In this document: piece by piece, positions 1-10,100 of the stretch
Layout: every line of letters starts with the position of its first letter
Position numbering within the stretch: the first letter of the stretch is position 1
Assembly: GCF_008704555.1 (NCBI RefSeq)
Contig: NZ_CP023702.1
Location: 5,184,001 to 5,248,000, forward strand
Reading direction: 5' to 3'
Source: Streptomyces nitrosporeus
GTDB taxonomy: Bacteria; Actinomycetota; Actinomycetes; Streptomycetales; Streptomycetaceae
DNA length: 64,000 nt
The notes under the pieces: generated by a model
Told to the model about the DNA's origin: nothing
Seen by the model: only the letters and a program-made list of their open reading frames with translations
The model's database searches: none
Made by a program: the position numbers and the translations under genes

Positions 1-1
1 G

Positions 2-673
2 CTCGCCGTCCTCGTCCTGGAGGCGCACCGCGCCGGCGCCGTCGTCGTGGGGGAGGACCTCGGCACGGTCGAACCCGGCGTACGCGAGGCGCTGGCCCGG
101 CGCGGGGTGCTCGGCACCTCCGTGCTCTGGTTCGAGCGCGACTGGGACGGCGACCGGCGCCCGCTGCCCCCGGAGCGGTGGCGCCGGGACTGCGTGGCCA
201 CGGCCACCACCCACGACCTGCCCTCCACCGCCGCCCGGCTGACGAGCGACCACGTGACGCTCCGTCACCGCCTCGGCCTCCTCGGCCGCCCCCTGGACGA
301 GGAACTGGCCGAGGACGTCGCCGGCACCTCCGAGTGGCTCGCCCACCTGGCGGCACTCCGGCTGCTGCCCGAGGGCGAGGGTGACGAGGAGGCGGCCGTC
401 CGCGCGGTCCACCGCTTCCTGCTGCGCACCCCGGCCCTGATGACCGGCGTCTGGCTCCCCGACACGGTGGGCGACCGGCGGCCCCAGAACATCCCCGGCA
501 CCTGGGACCAGTACCCGAACTGGCGTCTGCCCGTCGCCGGTCCGGACGGCCACCCCCTCACCCTGGAGGAGATCGCGCTCTCCCCCCGGCTGCGCCGGCT
601 GATGGAGGTCTTCGGGCCGCCCCGGGACACGCCGGGGGAGCGTACGCCACCCCCGGCCGCGCGTCGCCCGTGA
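2..673 (+). CDS. malQ: 4-alpha-glucanotransferase (amylomaltase), C-terminal part
   Basis: C-terminal about 223 residues of a GH77 amylomaltase; the N-terminus lies left of the window and the reading frame is open from base 2. It disproportionates alpha-1,4-glucans (maltodextrins) in cytosolic glycogen/maltose metabolism. Visible family signatures are the acid/base segment GEDLGTV, the THDLPS loop carrying a catalytic-site Asp, and a terminal NIPGT...YPNWR stretch in which the sugar-binding loop ends. The stop codon is at 671-673, and a GTG codon at 670 overlaps it. Family assignment is secure; nothing can be said about its promoter. Confidence 0.93.
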   Translation, partial: LAVLVLEAHRAGAVVVGEDLGTVEPGVREALARRGVLGTSVLWFERDWDGDRRPLPPERWRRDCVATATTHDLPSTAARLTSDHVTLRHRLGLLGRPLDEELAEDVAGTSEWLAHLAALRLLPEGEGDEEAAVRAVHRFLLRTPALMTGVWLPDTVGDRRPQNIPGTWDQYPNWRLPVAGPDGHPLTLEEIALSPRLRRLMEVFGPPRDTPGERTPPPAARRP

Positions 674-681
674 GCGTTCGC

Positions 682-687
682 TACGTT
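682..687 (+). promoter_or_regulatory. -10 box of a probable leaderless promoter
   Basis: TACGTT ends 6 nt before the GTG at 694, placing the expected transcription start on the start codon. No Shine-Dalgarno sequence is present. Confidence 0.45.
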
Positions 688-693
688 TGCACC

Positions 694-927
694 GTGGACA
701 AGAAGAACGCTCTGCGCGCCGGCGCCGTCACGGCCGGTACGACGCTGATGATGATGCTCATGTCGTCCCCCGCGCTCGCCCTCACCCGCGACGACGGCGA
801 CGACCCCGGCGAGGGGATCGGAGCGCTGGAGACCGTCGGTCTCTACGTCGCGCTGCCGATCGTCCTGTTCCTGGCGATCAGCGCCGCGGTCATGGTGCTG
901 GACAAGTCCAAGAAGCAGCCCCGGTAG
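694..927 (+). CDS. small membrane protein, function unknown
   Basis: 77 residues. A Lys-Lys N-terminus is followed by a hydrophobic stretch ending in PALA, which reads as a signal peptide or first membrane segment. A short acidic linker (DDGDD) and a second membrane helix near residues 48-68 follow, then a basic tail (KSKKQPR). I chose GTG 694 because the basic N-region then starts the protein and a leaderless -10 box sits 6 nt upstream. GTG 670, which overlaps the malQ stop, would add eight residues and allow coupling. I do not recognise a family; a small exported or double-spanning membrane protein is all the sequence supports. Confidence 0.6.
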   Translation: MDKKNALRAGAVTAGTTLMMMLMSSPALALTRDDGDDPGEGIGALETVGLYVALPIVLFLAISAAVMVLDKSKKQPR

Positions 928-939
928 TCTTCCGCGGAC

Positions 940-969
940 GCGCCGCCGGTACCCCGTACCGCGCGGCGC
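940..969. terminator. hairpin terminator
   Basis: GCGCCGC-CGGTAC, loop CCC, GTACCG-C-GCGGCGC: a 13-bp stem with a single bulged base, 12 nt past the stop of the small membrane protein and before the LysR gene. Confidence 0.6.
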
Positions 970-990
970 TTCGCCGTGTCCGGGCACCGG

Positions 991-996
991 TAGGTT
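991..996 (+). promoter_or_regulatory. -10 box of a probable leaderless promoter (LysR gene)
   Basis: TAGGTT followed by exactly 6 nt and ATG 1003; no ribosome-binding site lies between. Confidence 0.5.
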
Positions 997-1002
997 GCGG
1001 GC

Positions 1003-1926
1003 ATGACCGAGTGGGACGTCAAGAAGCTCCGCATCCTGCGCACCCTGCGGGAGAAGGGCACGGTGACCGCCACGGCCGAGGCCCTGCTGATGACCCCCTC
1101 CGCCGTCTCGCAGCAGCTCAGCAATCTGGCCGGACAGCTGGGTGTGACCCTCCTGGAGGCGCGCGGACGGCGGGTCCGGCTCACCGACGCCGCCCACCTG
1201 GTGCTGCGCCACGCCGAAGCCGTCTTCGCCGAGCTGGAGCGGGCGGACGCGGCCCTGGCGGCCTATCTGGCGGGCGAGGCGGGCCGGGTGCGGGTCGGGG
1301 CGTTCTCGACGGCCGTCCCCGCCCTCGTCGTCCCGGCCGTGCGGCTGCTGCGCGAGGAGGGCCGGCCGGCCCCGGAGATCCGCGTACGGGAGGCCGAGGC
1401 GGGCCAGGCGTACGAACTGCTGTCGGCCGGTGACGTCGACCTGGCGCTCTCCCTGGCGGCGCACGCCCCGACCGCCCGCGATCCCCGTTTCACGGTGCTG
1501 CCCCTGCTCGCGGACCCCCTGGACGTGGCGCTCCCGGCCGGCCACCGGCTCGCCGCCGCCCCCGGCCTGCGGCTGGCCGACCTCGCCGCCGAACCCTGGA
1601 TCTTCGGCGGCTCGGGCCCCTGGTCGCAGATCACGACCGCCGCCTGCGAGGCCGCCGGTTTCGTCCCCGAGCAGGCCCACAGCGCCTCCGGCTGGACCGC
1701 GATCCTGGCCCTGGTCGAGGCGGGCATGGGGATCGCGCTGGTCCCCCGGATGGCGTCCGCCCCCGAACGGGCCGGGGAAGGCGTGGTCATGCGCGTCCTG
1801 GACGCCGACCGCCCGCGGCGCCATGTGGTGGCGGCGGTACGGCGGGGCGGGGAGGAGGCTCCCGCGGTGGCCCGGATGCTGCGGGCGCTGGAACGGGCCG
1901 CCGCCACGATCGTTCAGCAGAACTGA
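1003..1926 (+). CDS. LysR-family transcriptional regulator
   Basis: 307 residues, normal LTTR length. Residues 3-62 form the winged helix-turn-helix (TATAEALLMTPSAVSQQLSNLA is the helix-turn-helix core, with Ser-Ala-Val-Ser-Gln as recognition-helix start). Residues about 88-290 form the periplasmic-binding-protein-like effector domain, including a conserved WTAILALVEAGMG segment. The gene lies 59 nt upstream of allantoicase on the same strand, so control of that gene is possible, but LysR genes usually regulate a divergent neighbour and none is present here. The predicted transcript is leaderless. The ligand is unknown. Confidence 0.88.
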   Translation: MTEWDVKKLRILRTLREKGTVTATAEALLMTPSAVSQQLSNLAGQLGVTLLEARGRRVRLTDAAHLVLRHAEAVFAELERADAALAAYLAGEAGRVRVGAFSTAVPALVVPAVRLLREEGRPAPEIRVREAEAGQAYELLSAGDVDLALSLAAHAPTARDPRFTVLPLLADPLDVALPAGHRLAAAPGLRLADLAAEPWIFGGSGPWSQITTAACEAAGFVPEQAHSASGWTAILALVEAGMGIALVPRMASAPERAGEGVVMRVLDADRPRRHVVAAVRRGGEEAPAVARMLRALERAAATIVQQN

Positions 1927-1985
1927 AAAGACCGTGCGGAAACTTTCGATGGACGTGATGGTCCGGGGCGGGCCACAGTCACCCC

Positions 1986-3149
1986 ATGACCATCGACGCG
2001 AGCGAGAACCCCGACCGGGACACCACCGCCCAGGACACCGACCCGCACGCCAACGACGCGGCCCCCTACGGCGGAGGCGACCCCTACGCCGACTACCGCG
2101 CAGCCACCGGCGTCCCCTTCACCGCTCTCGTCGACCTCGCGGACCGCAGGCTGGGCGCCGGTGTGATCGCCGCCAACGACGAGTTCTTCGCCGAACGCGA
2201 GAACCTGCTGACCCGCGGACCCGCCGTCTTCGACCCCGAGCGCTTCGGCCACAAGGGCAAGATCATGGACGGCTGGGAGACCCGCCGCAGGCGCGGCGCG
2301 GACGCCGCACACCCCTTCCCCGCGCCCGGGGAACACGACTGGGCGATCATCCGCCTCGGCGCCCCCGGAGTCATCCGCGGCCTCGTCGTCGACACCGCCC
2401 ACTTCCGCGGCAACTACCCGCAGCGCGTCTCCGTCCAGGCGACCGCCGTCGAGGGGTCACCGGGCCCCGAGGACCTCCTCGCCGACGACGTGAAGTGGGA
2501 GGAGATCCTCCCGCCGACGCCCGTGCGCGGCCACGCGGCCAACGCCTTCGAGATCACCGGCGACCGCCGCTGGACCCACCTGCGCCTCTGCCAGCACCCC
2601 GACGGCGGCATCGCGCGGCTCCGGGTCCACGGCGAGGTCGTCCCCGACCCGGCCTGGATCGCCGCGCTCGGCACGATCGACCTGATCTCGATCCTCAACG
2701 GCGGCACCTACGAGGACGCCTCGGACCGCTTCTACTCCTCACCGGCCCAGATCATCCTGCCCGGCACCTCCCGCAAGATGGACGACGGCTGGGAGAACCG
2801 CCGCCGCCGGGTCCGCGGCACCAACGACTGGGTCCGCTTCCGGCTCCCCGCCCAGGGCGCGGTACGGGCGGTGGAGATAGACACCGCCTACCTCAAGGGC
2901 AACGCGGCCGGCTGGATCGCCCTGCACGGCCGCGACGGCGAGAGCGGCGACTGGAGCGAGATCCTCCCGCGCACCCGGCTCCAGCCCGACACCGTGCACC
3001 GCTTCGTCCTGGACGAGGAGGCCGTGGTCACCCACGTACGCCTCGACGCGTTCCCCGACGGAGGGGTGGCTCGGATGCGCCTCTACGGGGCGCTGACGGA
3101 GGCCGGGGCGGCCGGACTGGCCCGGCGCCACCGCGAGACGACGGCATAA
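1986..3149 (+). CDS. alc: allantoicase
   Basis: 387 residues; hydrolyses allantoate to ureidoglycolate and urea in cytosolic purine catabolism. The two homologous half-domains typical of allantoicase are visible, each opening with a near-identical motif: KIMDGWETRRRR at about residues 93-104 and KMDDGWENRRRR at about 260-271, each followed by a D-T-A-(H/Y) strand. About 35 N-terminal residues are a low-complexity extension. No allantoinase gene is adjacent. Upstream, GAAACTTTC (1939-1947) is a small palindrome resembling the core of IclR/AllR-type operators, an inference only. CACAGT ends 6 nt before ATG 1986, so the start may be leaderless. Confidence 0.93.
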   Translation: MTIDASENPDRDTTAQDTDPHANDAAPYGGGDPYADYRAATGVPFTALVDLADRRLGAGVIAANDEFFAERENLLTRGPAVFDPERFGHKGKIMDGWETRRRRGADAAHPFPAPGEHDWAIIRLGAPGVIRGLVVDTAHFRGNYPQRVSVQATAVEGSPGPEDLLADDVKWEEILPPTPVRGHAANAFEITGDRRWTHLRLCQHPDGGIARLRVHGEVVPDPAWIAALGTIDLISILNGGTYEDASDRFYSSPAQIILPGTSRKMDDGWENRRRRVRGTNDWVRFRLPAQGAVRAVEIDTAYLKGNAAGWIALHGRDGESGDWSEILPRTRLQPDTVHRFVLDEEAVVTHVRLDAFPDGGVARMRLYGALTEAGAAGLARRHRETTA

Positions 3150-3158
3150 CGGACGGGA

Positions 3159-3187
3159 GGGGCGCCCCCCCGGAAGGAGGGCGCCCC
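3159..3187. terminator. bidirectional hairpin terminator
   Basis: GGGGCGCCC (3159-3167) pairs perfectly with GGGCGCCCC (3179-3187) across an 11-nt loop, between the convergent alc and pepN genes. Confidence 0.7.
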
Positions 3188-3208
3188 CCGGCCGTGCCGG
3201 ATCCGCCG

Positions 3209-5785
3209 TTACGCGGACGCCGCCGCGGCGTCCGCCGCACGGGCCCTCAGGGCGCGCTCCACACCCGCCCGGGACTCCGAGACCAGCCTGCGCAGCGCCG
3301 CGTTCGGCCCGGCCGACTCCAGCCAGGCGTCCGTGGCGTCCAGCGTCTCCTGGGAGACCTGGAGCGCCGGGTACAGGCCGATCGCGATCTGCTGGGCCAT
3401 CTCGTGGCTCCGCGAGTCCCAGACCGCCTTGACCGCCGCGAAGTACTTCTCCGTGTACGGCGCCAGCAGCTCACGCTGGTCGCTCTGCGTGAAACCGGCG
3501 ATGACCGACTCCTGGAGGGAGTTGGGCAGCTTGTCGGACTCGACGACCGAGGCCCACGCCTCGGCCTTCGCCTCCTCGGAGGGCTGCGCCGCCCGCGCCT
3601 CGGCCGCGTGGCGCTCGCCCGCCGCCGTCCGGTCGCGCTCGTACTCGGCGGCGATCTCCTCCTCGTCCAGCAGCCCCGACGCGGCCAGCCGCTGCACGAA
3701 CGCCCAGCGCAGTTCCGTGTCGACGGCCAGGCCCGCGATCTCCTCGGTGCCGTTCAGCAGGGCCTGGAGCAGGTCCAGCTGGAGCGGGGTGCGGGCGGTC
3801 GCCGCGAAGGCGCGCGCCCAGGCCAGCTGGTGGTCGCTGCCCGGCTCCGCCGCGCGCAGGTGCGCCAGCGTCGCCTCCGTCCAGCGGGCCAGCCCCGTCT
3901 CACGCCACTCCGGTGCCGCGTACTGGTCCACGGCCAGCTTCACCTGGCGGTGCAGCGACTGGACGACACCGATGTCGGTCTCCTTGCCGACGCCCGAGAG
4001 GACCAGCTCCAGGTAGTCGCGCGTGGCCAGCTCGCCGTCGCGCGTCATGTCCCAGGCGGAGGCCCAGCACAGGGCGCGCGGCAGCGACTCGGTGAAGTCG
4101 CCCAGGTGCTCGGTGACGACCCGCAGGGACTCCTCGTCGAGGCGGACCTTCGCGTACGACAGGTCGTCGTCGTTGAGCAGCACGACCGCCGGACGGGCCC
4201 GGCCGGCCGGGAAGGGCACGGTGGTGCGCTCCCCGTCGATGTCCAGCTCGATCCGGTCGGTGCGGACCAGCTTGCCCGCGCCGTCCAGGTCGTAGCACCC
4301 GATCGCGATCCGGTGCGGGCGCAGCGTCGGCTCCCCCTTGGCGCCGGCGGGCAGCGCGGGGGCCTCCTGGAGGACCGTGAAGGAGGTGACGTGGCCGTTC
4401 CCGTCGGTCTCGATCTCCGGCCGCAGGATGTTGATGCCGGCCGTCTCCAGCCACGCCGTCGACCAGGCCCGCAGATCGCGGCCGGAGGTCTTCTCCAGGG
4501 CGCCCAGCAGGTCGGACAGGCGCGTGTTGCCGAAGGCGTGCGCCTTGAAGTAGGCCTGCACGCCCTGGAAGAACGCGTCCTTGCCGACGTACGCCACGAG
4601 CTGCTTGAGCACCGAGGCGCCCTTGGCGTAGGTGATGCCGTCGAAGTTGACCAGGACGTCGTCCAGGTCGCGGATGTCCGCCATGATCGGGTGCGTCGAG
4701 GGCAGCTGGTCCTGGCGGTAGGCCCACGTCTTCATCGAGTTGGCGAACGTGGTCCAGGAGTGCGGCCACCTGGAGCCCTCGGCGTCCGCCTGGCAGGCGA
4801 TCGAGGTGTAGGTGGCGAACGACTCGTTGAGCCAGAGGTCGTTCCACCACTCCATGGTGACCAGGTCGCCGAACCACATGTGGGCCAGCTCGTGGAGGAT
4901 GGTCTCGGCACGCGTCTCGTACGCGGCGTCCGTGACCTTGGAGCGGAAGACGTACTGGTCGCGGATGGTCACCGCGCCCGCGTTCTCCATCGCGCCCGCG
5001 TTGAACTCCGGGACGAAGAGCTGGTCGTACTTGGCGAACGGGTACGCGTAGTCGAACTTCTCCTGGAACCAGTCGAAGCCCTGCCGGGTGACGGCGAAGA
5101 TGTCGTCCGCGTCGAGGTACCCGGCGAGCGAGGGACGGCAGTAGATGCCCAGCGGCACCACCTGGCCGTCCTTCTCGTACGTGCTGTGCACCGCGTGGTA
5201 CGGACCGGCGATCAGGGCCGTGATGTAGGTGGAGATACGCGGCGTCGGCTCGAAGGACCAGACGTCGTCCACCGGCTCGGGCGTCGGCGAGTTGGAGACC
5301 ACGGTCCAGCCGGCCGGTGCCTTCACGGTGAAGCGGAAGGCCGCCTTCAGGTCGGGCTGCTCGAAGGAGGCGAACACCCGCCGGGCGTCGGGAACCTCGA
5401 ACTGGGTGTACAGGTAGGCCTGTTCGTCGACCGGATCGACGAAGCGGTGCAGCCCCTCACCGGTGTTGGTGTACGCGCAGTCGGCGACGACCTTCAGCTC
5501 GTTGCGGCCCGCCTCCAGGTGCTTCAGCGCGATCCGTGAGTCGCGGAAGACGGAGGCGACGTCCAGGGCCCTGCCGTTCAGCACGACCTCGTGCACCGCC
5601 GGGGCGACCAGGTCGATGAAGGTCTCGGCGCCTGCTTCGGCCGAGTCGAAGCGCACGGTGGTGACGGACCGGTAGGTGCCGCCCTCCTGCGCTCCGGAGA
5701 GGTCGAGATCGATCTCGTACGCGTCCACGGTCAGCAGGCGCGCCCGCTCCTGTGCCTCTTCGCGGGTCAGATTCGTGCCAGGCAC
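3209..5785 (-). CDS. pepN: M1-family aminopeptidase N
   Basis: 858 residues, the usual actinobacterial PepN length. It is a cytosolic zinc metallopeptidase that removes N-terminal residues from oligopeptides produced by proteasome/Clp turnover. GAMEN substrate-binding loop at residues 264-268; zinc site HELAH at 298-302 with the third ligand Glu321 in the NESFA segment. A helical ERAP1-like C-terminal domain follows. The start is GTG 5785, eight bases after AAGGAG; the first residues are MPGTNLTREEA. A paralogue (863 aa) lies 6 kb away on the same strand. In the M. tuberculosis block pepN neighbours the nitroreductase-like gene, as the paralogue does here. Confidence 0.95.
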   Translation of the reverse strand: MPGTNLTREEAQERARLLTVDAYEIDLDLSGAQEGGTYRSVTTVRFDSAEAGAETFIDLVAPAVHEVVLNGRALDVASVFRDSRIALKHLEAGRNELKVVADCAYTNTGEGLHRFVDPVDEQAYLYTQFEVPDARRVFASFEQPDLKAAFRFTVKAPAGWTVVSNSPTPEPVDDVWSFEPTPRISTYITALIAGPYHAVHSTYEKDGQVVPLGIYCRPSLAGYLDADDIFAVTRQGFDWFQEKFDYAYPFAKYDQLFVPEFNAGAMENAGAVTIRDQYVFRSKVTDAAYETRAETILHELAHMWFGDLVTMEWWNDLWLNESFATYTSIACQADAEGSRWPHSWTTFANSMKTWAYRQDQLPSTHPIMADIRDLDDVLVNFDGITYAKGASVLKQLVAYVGKDAFFQGVQAYFKAHAFGNTRLSDLLGALEKTSGRDLRAWSTAWLETAGINILRPEIETDGNGHVTSFTVLQEAPALPAGAKGEPTLRPHRIAIGCYDLDGAGKLVRTDRIELDIDGERTTVPFPAGRARPAVVLLNDDDLSYAKVRLDEESLRVVTEHLGDFTESLPRALCWASAWDMTRDGELATRDYLELVLSGVGKETDIGVVQSLHRQVKLAVDQYAAPEWRETGLARWTEATLAHLRAAEPGSDHQLAWARAFAATARTPLQLDLLQALLNGTEEIAGLAVDTELRWAFVQRLAASGLLDEEEIAAEYERDRTAAGERHAAEARAAQPSEEAKAEAWASVVESDKLPNSLQESVIAGFTQSDQRELLAPYTEKYFAAVKAVWDSRSHEMAQQIAIGLYPALQVSQETLDATDAWLESAGPNAALRRLVSESRAGVERALRARAADAAAASA

Positions 5786-5895
5786 GCGGTCATCTCCTTG
5801 ATCTGTGATGTTTCGGGTCATCCTTCCACGGGGGGTGCGCCCCGCGCGATGTCCGTTTTCCCACGAGGCCGTGTCACTTTCCGGACGGTACGCGT

Positions 5896-5933
5896 GTGGG
5901 GGCGGCCACCGGGATCCCGGTGACCGCCCCCAC
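5896..5933 (-). terminator. long hairpin terminator after asd
   Basis: Two 19-base arms (5896-5914 and 5915-5933) are inverted copies with one mismatch and essentially no loop. It starts 14 nt past the asd stop, between asd and pepN. Confidence 0.65.
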
Positions 5934-5946
5934 GGCGCCGTACGGG

Positions 5947-6975
5947 TCAGGCGGACAGCTCGGCCGCGACCAGCTCGGCGATCTGGACGGCGTTCAGGGC
6001 CGCGCCCTTGCGCAGGTTGTCGTTGGAGACGAACAGCGCGAGGCCGTTCTCGACGGTCTCGTCGACGCGGACGCGGCCCACGTAGGACGCGTCCTTGCCG
6101 GCCGCCTGGAGCGGGGTCGGGATCTCCGAGAGCTCGACGCCCTCGGCGTCCTTCAGCAGCTCGTAGGCGCGCTCGACACCGATCGGGCGCGCGAAACGGG
6201 CGTTGACCTGGAGGGAGTGGCCGGAGAAGACGGGCACGCGGACGCAGGTGCCGGAGACCTTGAGGCCGGGGATCTCCAGGATCTTGCGGGACTCGTTGCG
6301 GAGCTTCTGCTCCTCGTCCGTCTCGAAGGAGCCGTCGTCCACGATCGAACCGGCGAGCGGCAGCACGTTGAAGGCGATCGGGCGCTTGTAGACGCCCGGC
6401 TCGGGGAACTCGACGGCGCCGCCGTCGTGGGTGAGCCTGTCCGCTTCGGCGACGACCTTCGACGCCTGGCCGTGCAGCTCCGCGACGCCCGCGACCCCGG
6501 AGCCGGACACCGCCTGGTAGGTGGCGACGGTCAGGGCCTCCAGCCCCGCCTCGTCGTGCAGCGGGCGCAGCACCGGCATGGCCGCCATCGTCGTGCAGTT
6601 CGGGTTGGCGATGATGCCCTTGGGGCGGTTCCCGACCGCGTGCGGGTTCACCTCGGAGACGACCAGCGGGACCTCGGGGTCCATGCGCCAGGCCGAGGAG
6701 TTGTCGATCACGACGGCGCCCTGCGAGGCGACCTTCCCGGCCAGCGCCCGGGAGGTCGCGCCGCCGGCGGAGAAGAGCACGATGTCCAGGCCGGTGTAGT
6801 CCGCGGTGGAGGCGTCCTCGACGGTGATGTCGGTGCCCTCGTACGGGATCGTGGAGCCCGCGGAGCGCGCGGAGGCGAAAAGCCGCAGCTCGTCGACCGG
6901 GAACTTCCGCTCGGCCAGGATGCTGCGCATGACTGTGCCGACCTGACCGGTGGCGCCGACGATTCCGACCTTCAC
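5947..6975 (-). CDS. asd: aspartate-semialdehyde dehydrogenase
   Basis: 342 residues. It reduces beta-aspartyl phosphate with NADPH to aspartate semialdehyde, the branch point to lysine/diaminopimelate, threonine and methionine. N-terminal Rossmann motif GATGQVG at residues 7-13; catalytic Cys127 in the NPNCTTM motif; C-terminal dimerisation segment with the conserved GH-S-L motif (SGHSLQVNARF). The start is GTG 6975 with GAAGGAG five bases upstream. No aspartokinase gene is adjacent, although ask-asd operons are usual in actinobacteria. This could therefore be a second asd copy; I recall S. coelicolor having two. Confidence 0.94.
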   Translation of the reverse strand: MKVGIVGATGQVGTVMRSILAERKFPVDELRLFASARSAGSTIPYEGTDITVEDASTADYTGLDIVLFSAGGATSRALAGKVASQGAVVIDNSSAWRMDPEVPLVVSEVNPHAVGNRPKGIIANPNCTTMAAMPVLRPLHDEAGLEALTVATYQAVSGSGVAGVAELHGQASKVVAEADRLTHDGGAVEFPEPGVYKRPIAFNVLPLAGSIVDDGSFETDEEQKLRNESRKILEIPGLKVSGTCVRVPVFSGHSLQVNARFARPIGVERAYELLKDAEGVELSEIPTPLQAAGKDASYVGRVRVDETVENGLALFVSNDNLRKGAALNAVQIAELVAAELSA

Positions 6976-7087
6976 GGGGACTCCTTCGAGCGTACGAACT
7001 GACACGGTTGCCGGTCCATGATGCGTATGTCCCGGGCCGCCTTGTCCAATCCATTGTCCGGCAGGCGGACGGGCCCCGGACAGCGCT

Positions 7088-7121
7088 GTGGGGCGGGAGC
7101 CCTTGCGGGCGCCCGCCCCAC
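7088..7121. terminator. compound hairpin
   Basis: GTGGGGCGGG (7088-7097) pairs with CCCGCCCCAC (7112-7121), with an inner GCCC-TTGC-GGGC stem. It lies downstream of the protease gene and upstream of asd. Confidence 0.55.
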
Positions 7122-7124
7122 GGA

Positions 7125-7154
7125 CGCCGGGTGTCGTAGGGATCACACCCGGCG
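7125..7154 (-). terminator. hairpin terminator of the subtilase gene
   Basis: CGCCGGGTGT (7125-7134) pairs with ACACCCGGCG (7145-7154) across a 10-nt loop, 7 nt beyond the protease stop codon. Confidence 0.6.
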
Positions 7155-7161
7155 CCTCACG

Positions 7162-10100
7162 CTACGGCGTGACCTTGCCGATCACGACGCTGCCGGTGCC
7201 CGCCGCGGTGCCCCGGGCGTTCACCAGCCGCACCTCGCCGAAGAACTGCCGGCCCTCGGGCGCCGCGCCGGCGACCAGGACCTCGGCGCCGACCTGTGCG
7301 GACGCGCCGTTGGCCAGGTTCACGGCCTTCGACTCGTCGACCTTGATCTCACCGAGCGAGGACGAGTAGTACACGTCCCGGTAGTCGTACTCGGTGGTCC
7401 CGGCGGGGACCGAGTAGCCGTCGATGACGACCGTGTAGGTGCCGGCCGCCGGGTTCACCAGGCTGACGGACTCCTCCGACCCGGCCGTCGTGGACGCGCC
7501 GACCTCGGCCGCGCCCTTGTAGACGTACAGGTCGATGTCGGCGTTGGGGTCCGAGGTGCCGCCGATGGCGACGTCCAGCTTCTCGACGCCCTCACCGATG
7601 GTCACCTCCTTGACGTACTCGCCGCCCGTGGAGATCGACGGACGCTCGACGTCGGCCGAGCCCAGCGAGCCGCCCTCCAGCCTGCCCGCCAGGTCACCGG
7701 CGTTGTTGGTGACGGTCCAGTCCACCGTGGCCGGGGTGCCGATCTTCGCCTCGTCGATGGTCCGGACCGCCGGGTCGAAGGTGGCGCCGAGCAGCGAGAC
7801 GTCCAGCTTGTACGGGTTGTCCAGCAGCGGCGACGTACGGCGCGACTCGACCTCGATCTCCCAGACGCCGGGCTGCGGGTCCTGGTAGGAGCGCGTGTCC
7901 GGGCGGCAGGTGTTGGCCGGGTTCTCGTAGTTCGGGTAGCAGTAGACCGTGGAGCTGTCCTCCACCGCGACCCCGTAGGGGTGGATGGAGATGAACCGGG
8001 TCTGGCTGCCCGAGCGCAGGGCGCTCAGCGCGACCTCGAGGGTCTTGGAGCCCTCGGGGACGTTCAGGAAGTACGAGGTGGTGCCGTTGCGCTGCACCGA
8101 GCCGGACGCCTTGAACGCGTAACCCGGCTTCACCAGGTCCGTGGCGACGACGACCGTGGAGAGGATCTGGTGGTCCACGCCCTTGGTCTTCTTGTCGTCG
8201 ACGCGGAGGATCGCGCTGTGCACGCCCGCGCTGCCGGGCTTCGCCTGCACCTTGACGGTGACCGGCTCGCCGAGCGGCAGCGAGACCGTCTTCGAACCGG
8301 TCAGCTCGAAGGTGCCGTCGTTGTTCTTCCAGGACAGCGTGTGCTTCACGGCCTCGTCCGGGCCCGTGGTGCGGGTGATGACGACGTCGTACGTCTTCTT
8401 CTGGCCGGTCTTGAGGCCGCCCTCGCGGTCGTACAGGCCGGTGCCGAAGCCCGGGGTCTTCAGCGCGAAGTCGATCGCGGTGTCGACCGGGGCCTTCACC
8501 GTGTACTCGTGCGCCGCGGAGCCCTTCTTGGTGATGTGCTTCCAGGCGGCGACGATGTCGATCAGACCGGAGCCCTGGGCGTGCGCGGGCACGTCCTTGA
8601 TGGGGGAGGCGGTGCTGGTCAGCGCGGTCCGCAGGTCGGCCGGGGGCAGCTCGATGTGCTTCTGCTTCGCGGCCGACAGCAGCAGGGCCGTGGCTCCGGC
8701 GGCCTGCGGCGAGGACATCGAGGTGCCCTGCAGCATGGAGTAGCCGGCCGGGAGCGAGTAGCCCGCCTCCTTGACCGGACCGCCGGGGAGCCAGGTCTGG
8801 GTGGTGTTGATCGAGGCACCGGGAGCCGTCAGGATCGGCGCGAAGCCGCCGTCCTCACGCGGACCGCGCGAGGAGAAGGGCAGCATGTCGTACTTCTTGG
8901 TGACGTTCGAGCCGTAGTTGGCCGCCCAGGTCTCCTTGGAGATGGACGCGCCCACCGAGATGACGTGGTCGGCGAGGCCGGGGTCACCGATGGTGTTGAC
9001 ACCCGGGCCGTCGTTGCCGGCCGAGATGACCAGCTGGACGCCGTAGACGTCGATGAGCCGCTTGTAGAGCTCGGCGCGGGCGTTGTTGCCGTCGTTGAGC
9101 GGCGGCAGACCGCCGATCGACATGTTGACGACGTCGACCCCGCGGTTCACGACGAGGTCGATCATGCCCTCGGTCAGCGCGATGTTGGTGCAGCCGCCGG
9201 ACCAGGTGCAGGCGCGGGAGGAGACCAGCTTGGCGCCGGGCGCCGCGCCGTTCATCCTGCCGCCGAACAGGCTGTTGGCCGCGGTGATGCCCGCGACGTG
9301 CGTGCCGTGCTCGCTCTCGATGACGCCGATGTTCACGTAGTCGGCCTTGGCGCCGGCCGCGTTGTACGTGACGTTCTTGCGGGTCTCGATCACGAACGGG
9401 ATGCGCTCGACGACCTCGGTCCGCGGGTCGTCCGTACCGAAGTAGCCGACCTGGAAGCCGTCCTTGTACGGCTTCATCGCCTTGTCGTCGGTGAAGTCCG
9501 CGTTGTTGTTCAGGTCGACGCGCGCGGCGCCGGTGACCGGGTCGTACAGGACCGCCCAGACGTCGGTGGTGTCGCCGTCCCGGTTGAGGTCCCCGGCCAT
9601 GTCGCCGCCGCGCGTGGCGGCCTCGGAGAAGAGCTGGATCTTGTAGGACCCCGCGGGAGCGGTGTAGCTGCGGCCGCCGATGGTGAAGGCGGGGCCCTCG
9701 ACCGAGGCCGACATCCGCAGCCAGGTGCCGTCGCCGTCGCTGACCGGGTCCGTGGCGGTCACCCAGTCGACGATCTTGCGCTCGCCGGTGGTGGTCTTCT
9801 GGAGCGCGGGGTGGGCGATGTCCACACCGGAGTCCAGGATGCCGATGGTGACGCCGCGGCCGTCGGCCTTCGGGTTCTGCTCCACGAAGTCCACGGCACC
9901 CGTCTCGAAGGACGGGTTGTACGGGTTCTTCGCCGGGGTGTCCTTGCCCGGCGCCGGGTAGCTGCCGGTGGCCTTCGGCTGCTTCGCGCCGGCGGCGCGG
10001 TCGGCCGACGGGGTCGGGTCGTCCAGCTCGATCTCGTGCTTGAGATCGATCCCGTGGACGCTCGACAGCTTCTGCGTCGCCTTGATGGTGGCCTCGGCCG

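Noticed and set aside
1430..5539. Long open frames (over 1000 codons) antisense or out of frame to real genes, for example 1430-5539, 7018-10482, 11660-15136, and the strand opposite rne at 60606-63998
   Set aside because: At about 72% G+C, stop codons are rare in wrong frames; these frames are Arg/Pro/Gly-rich shadows of genes with clear domains and ribosome-binding sites on the other strand or frame.
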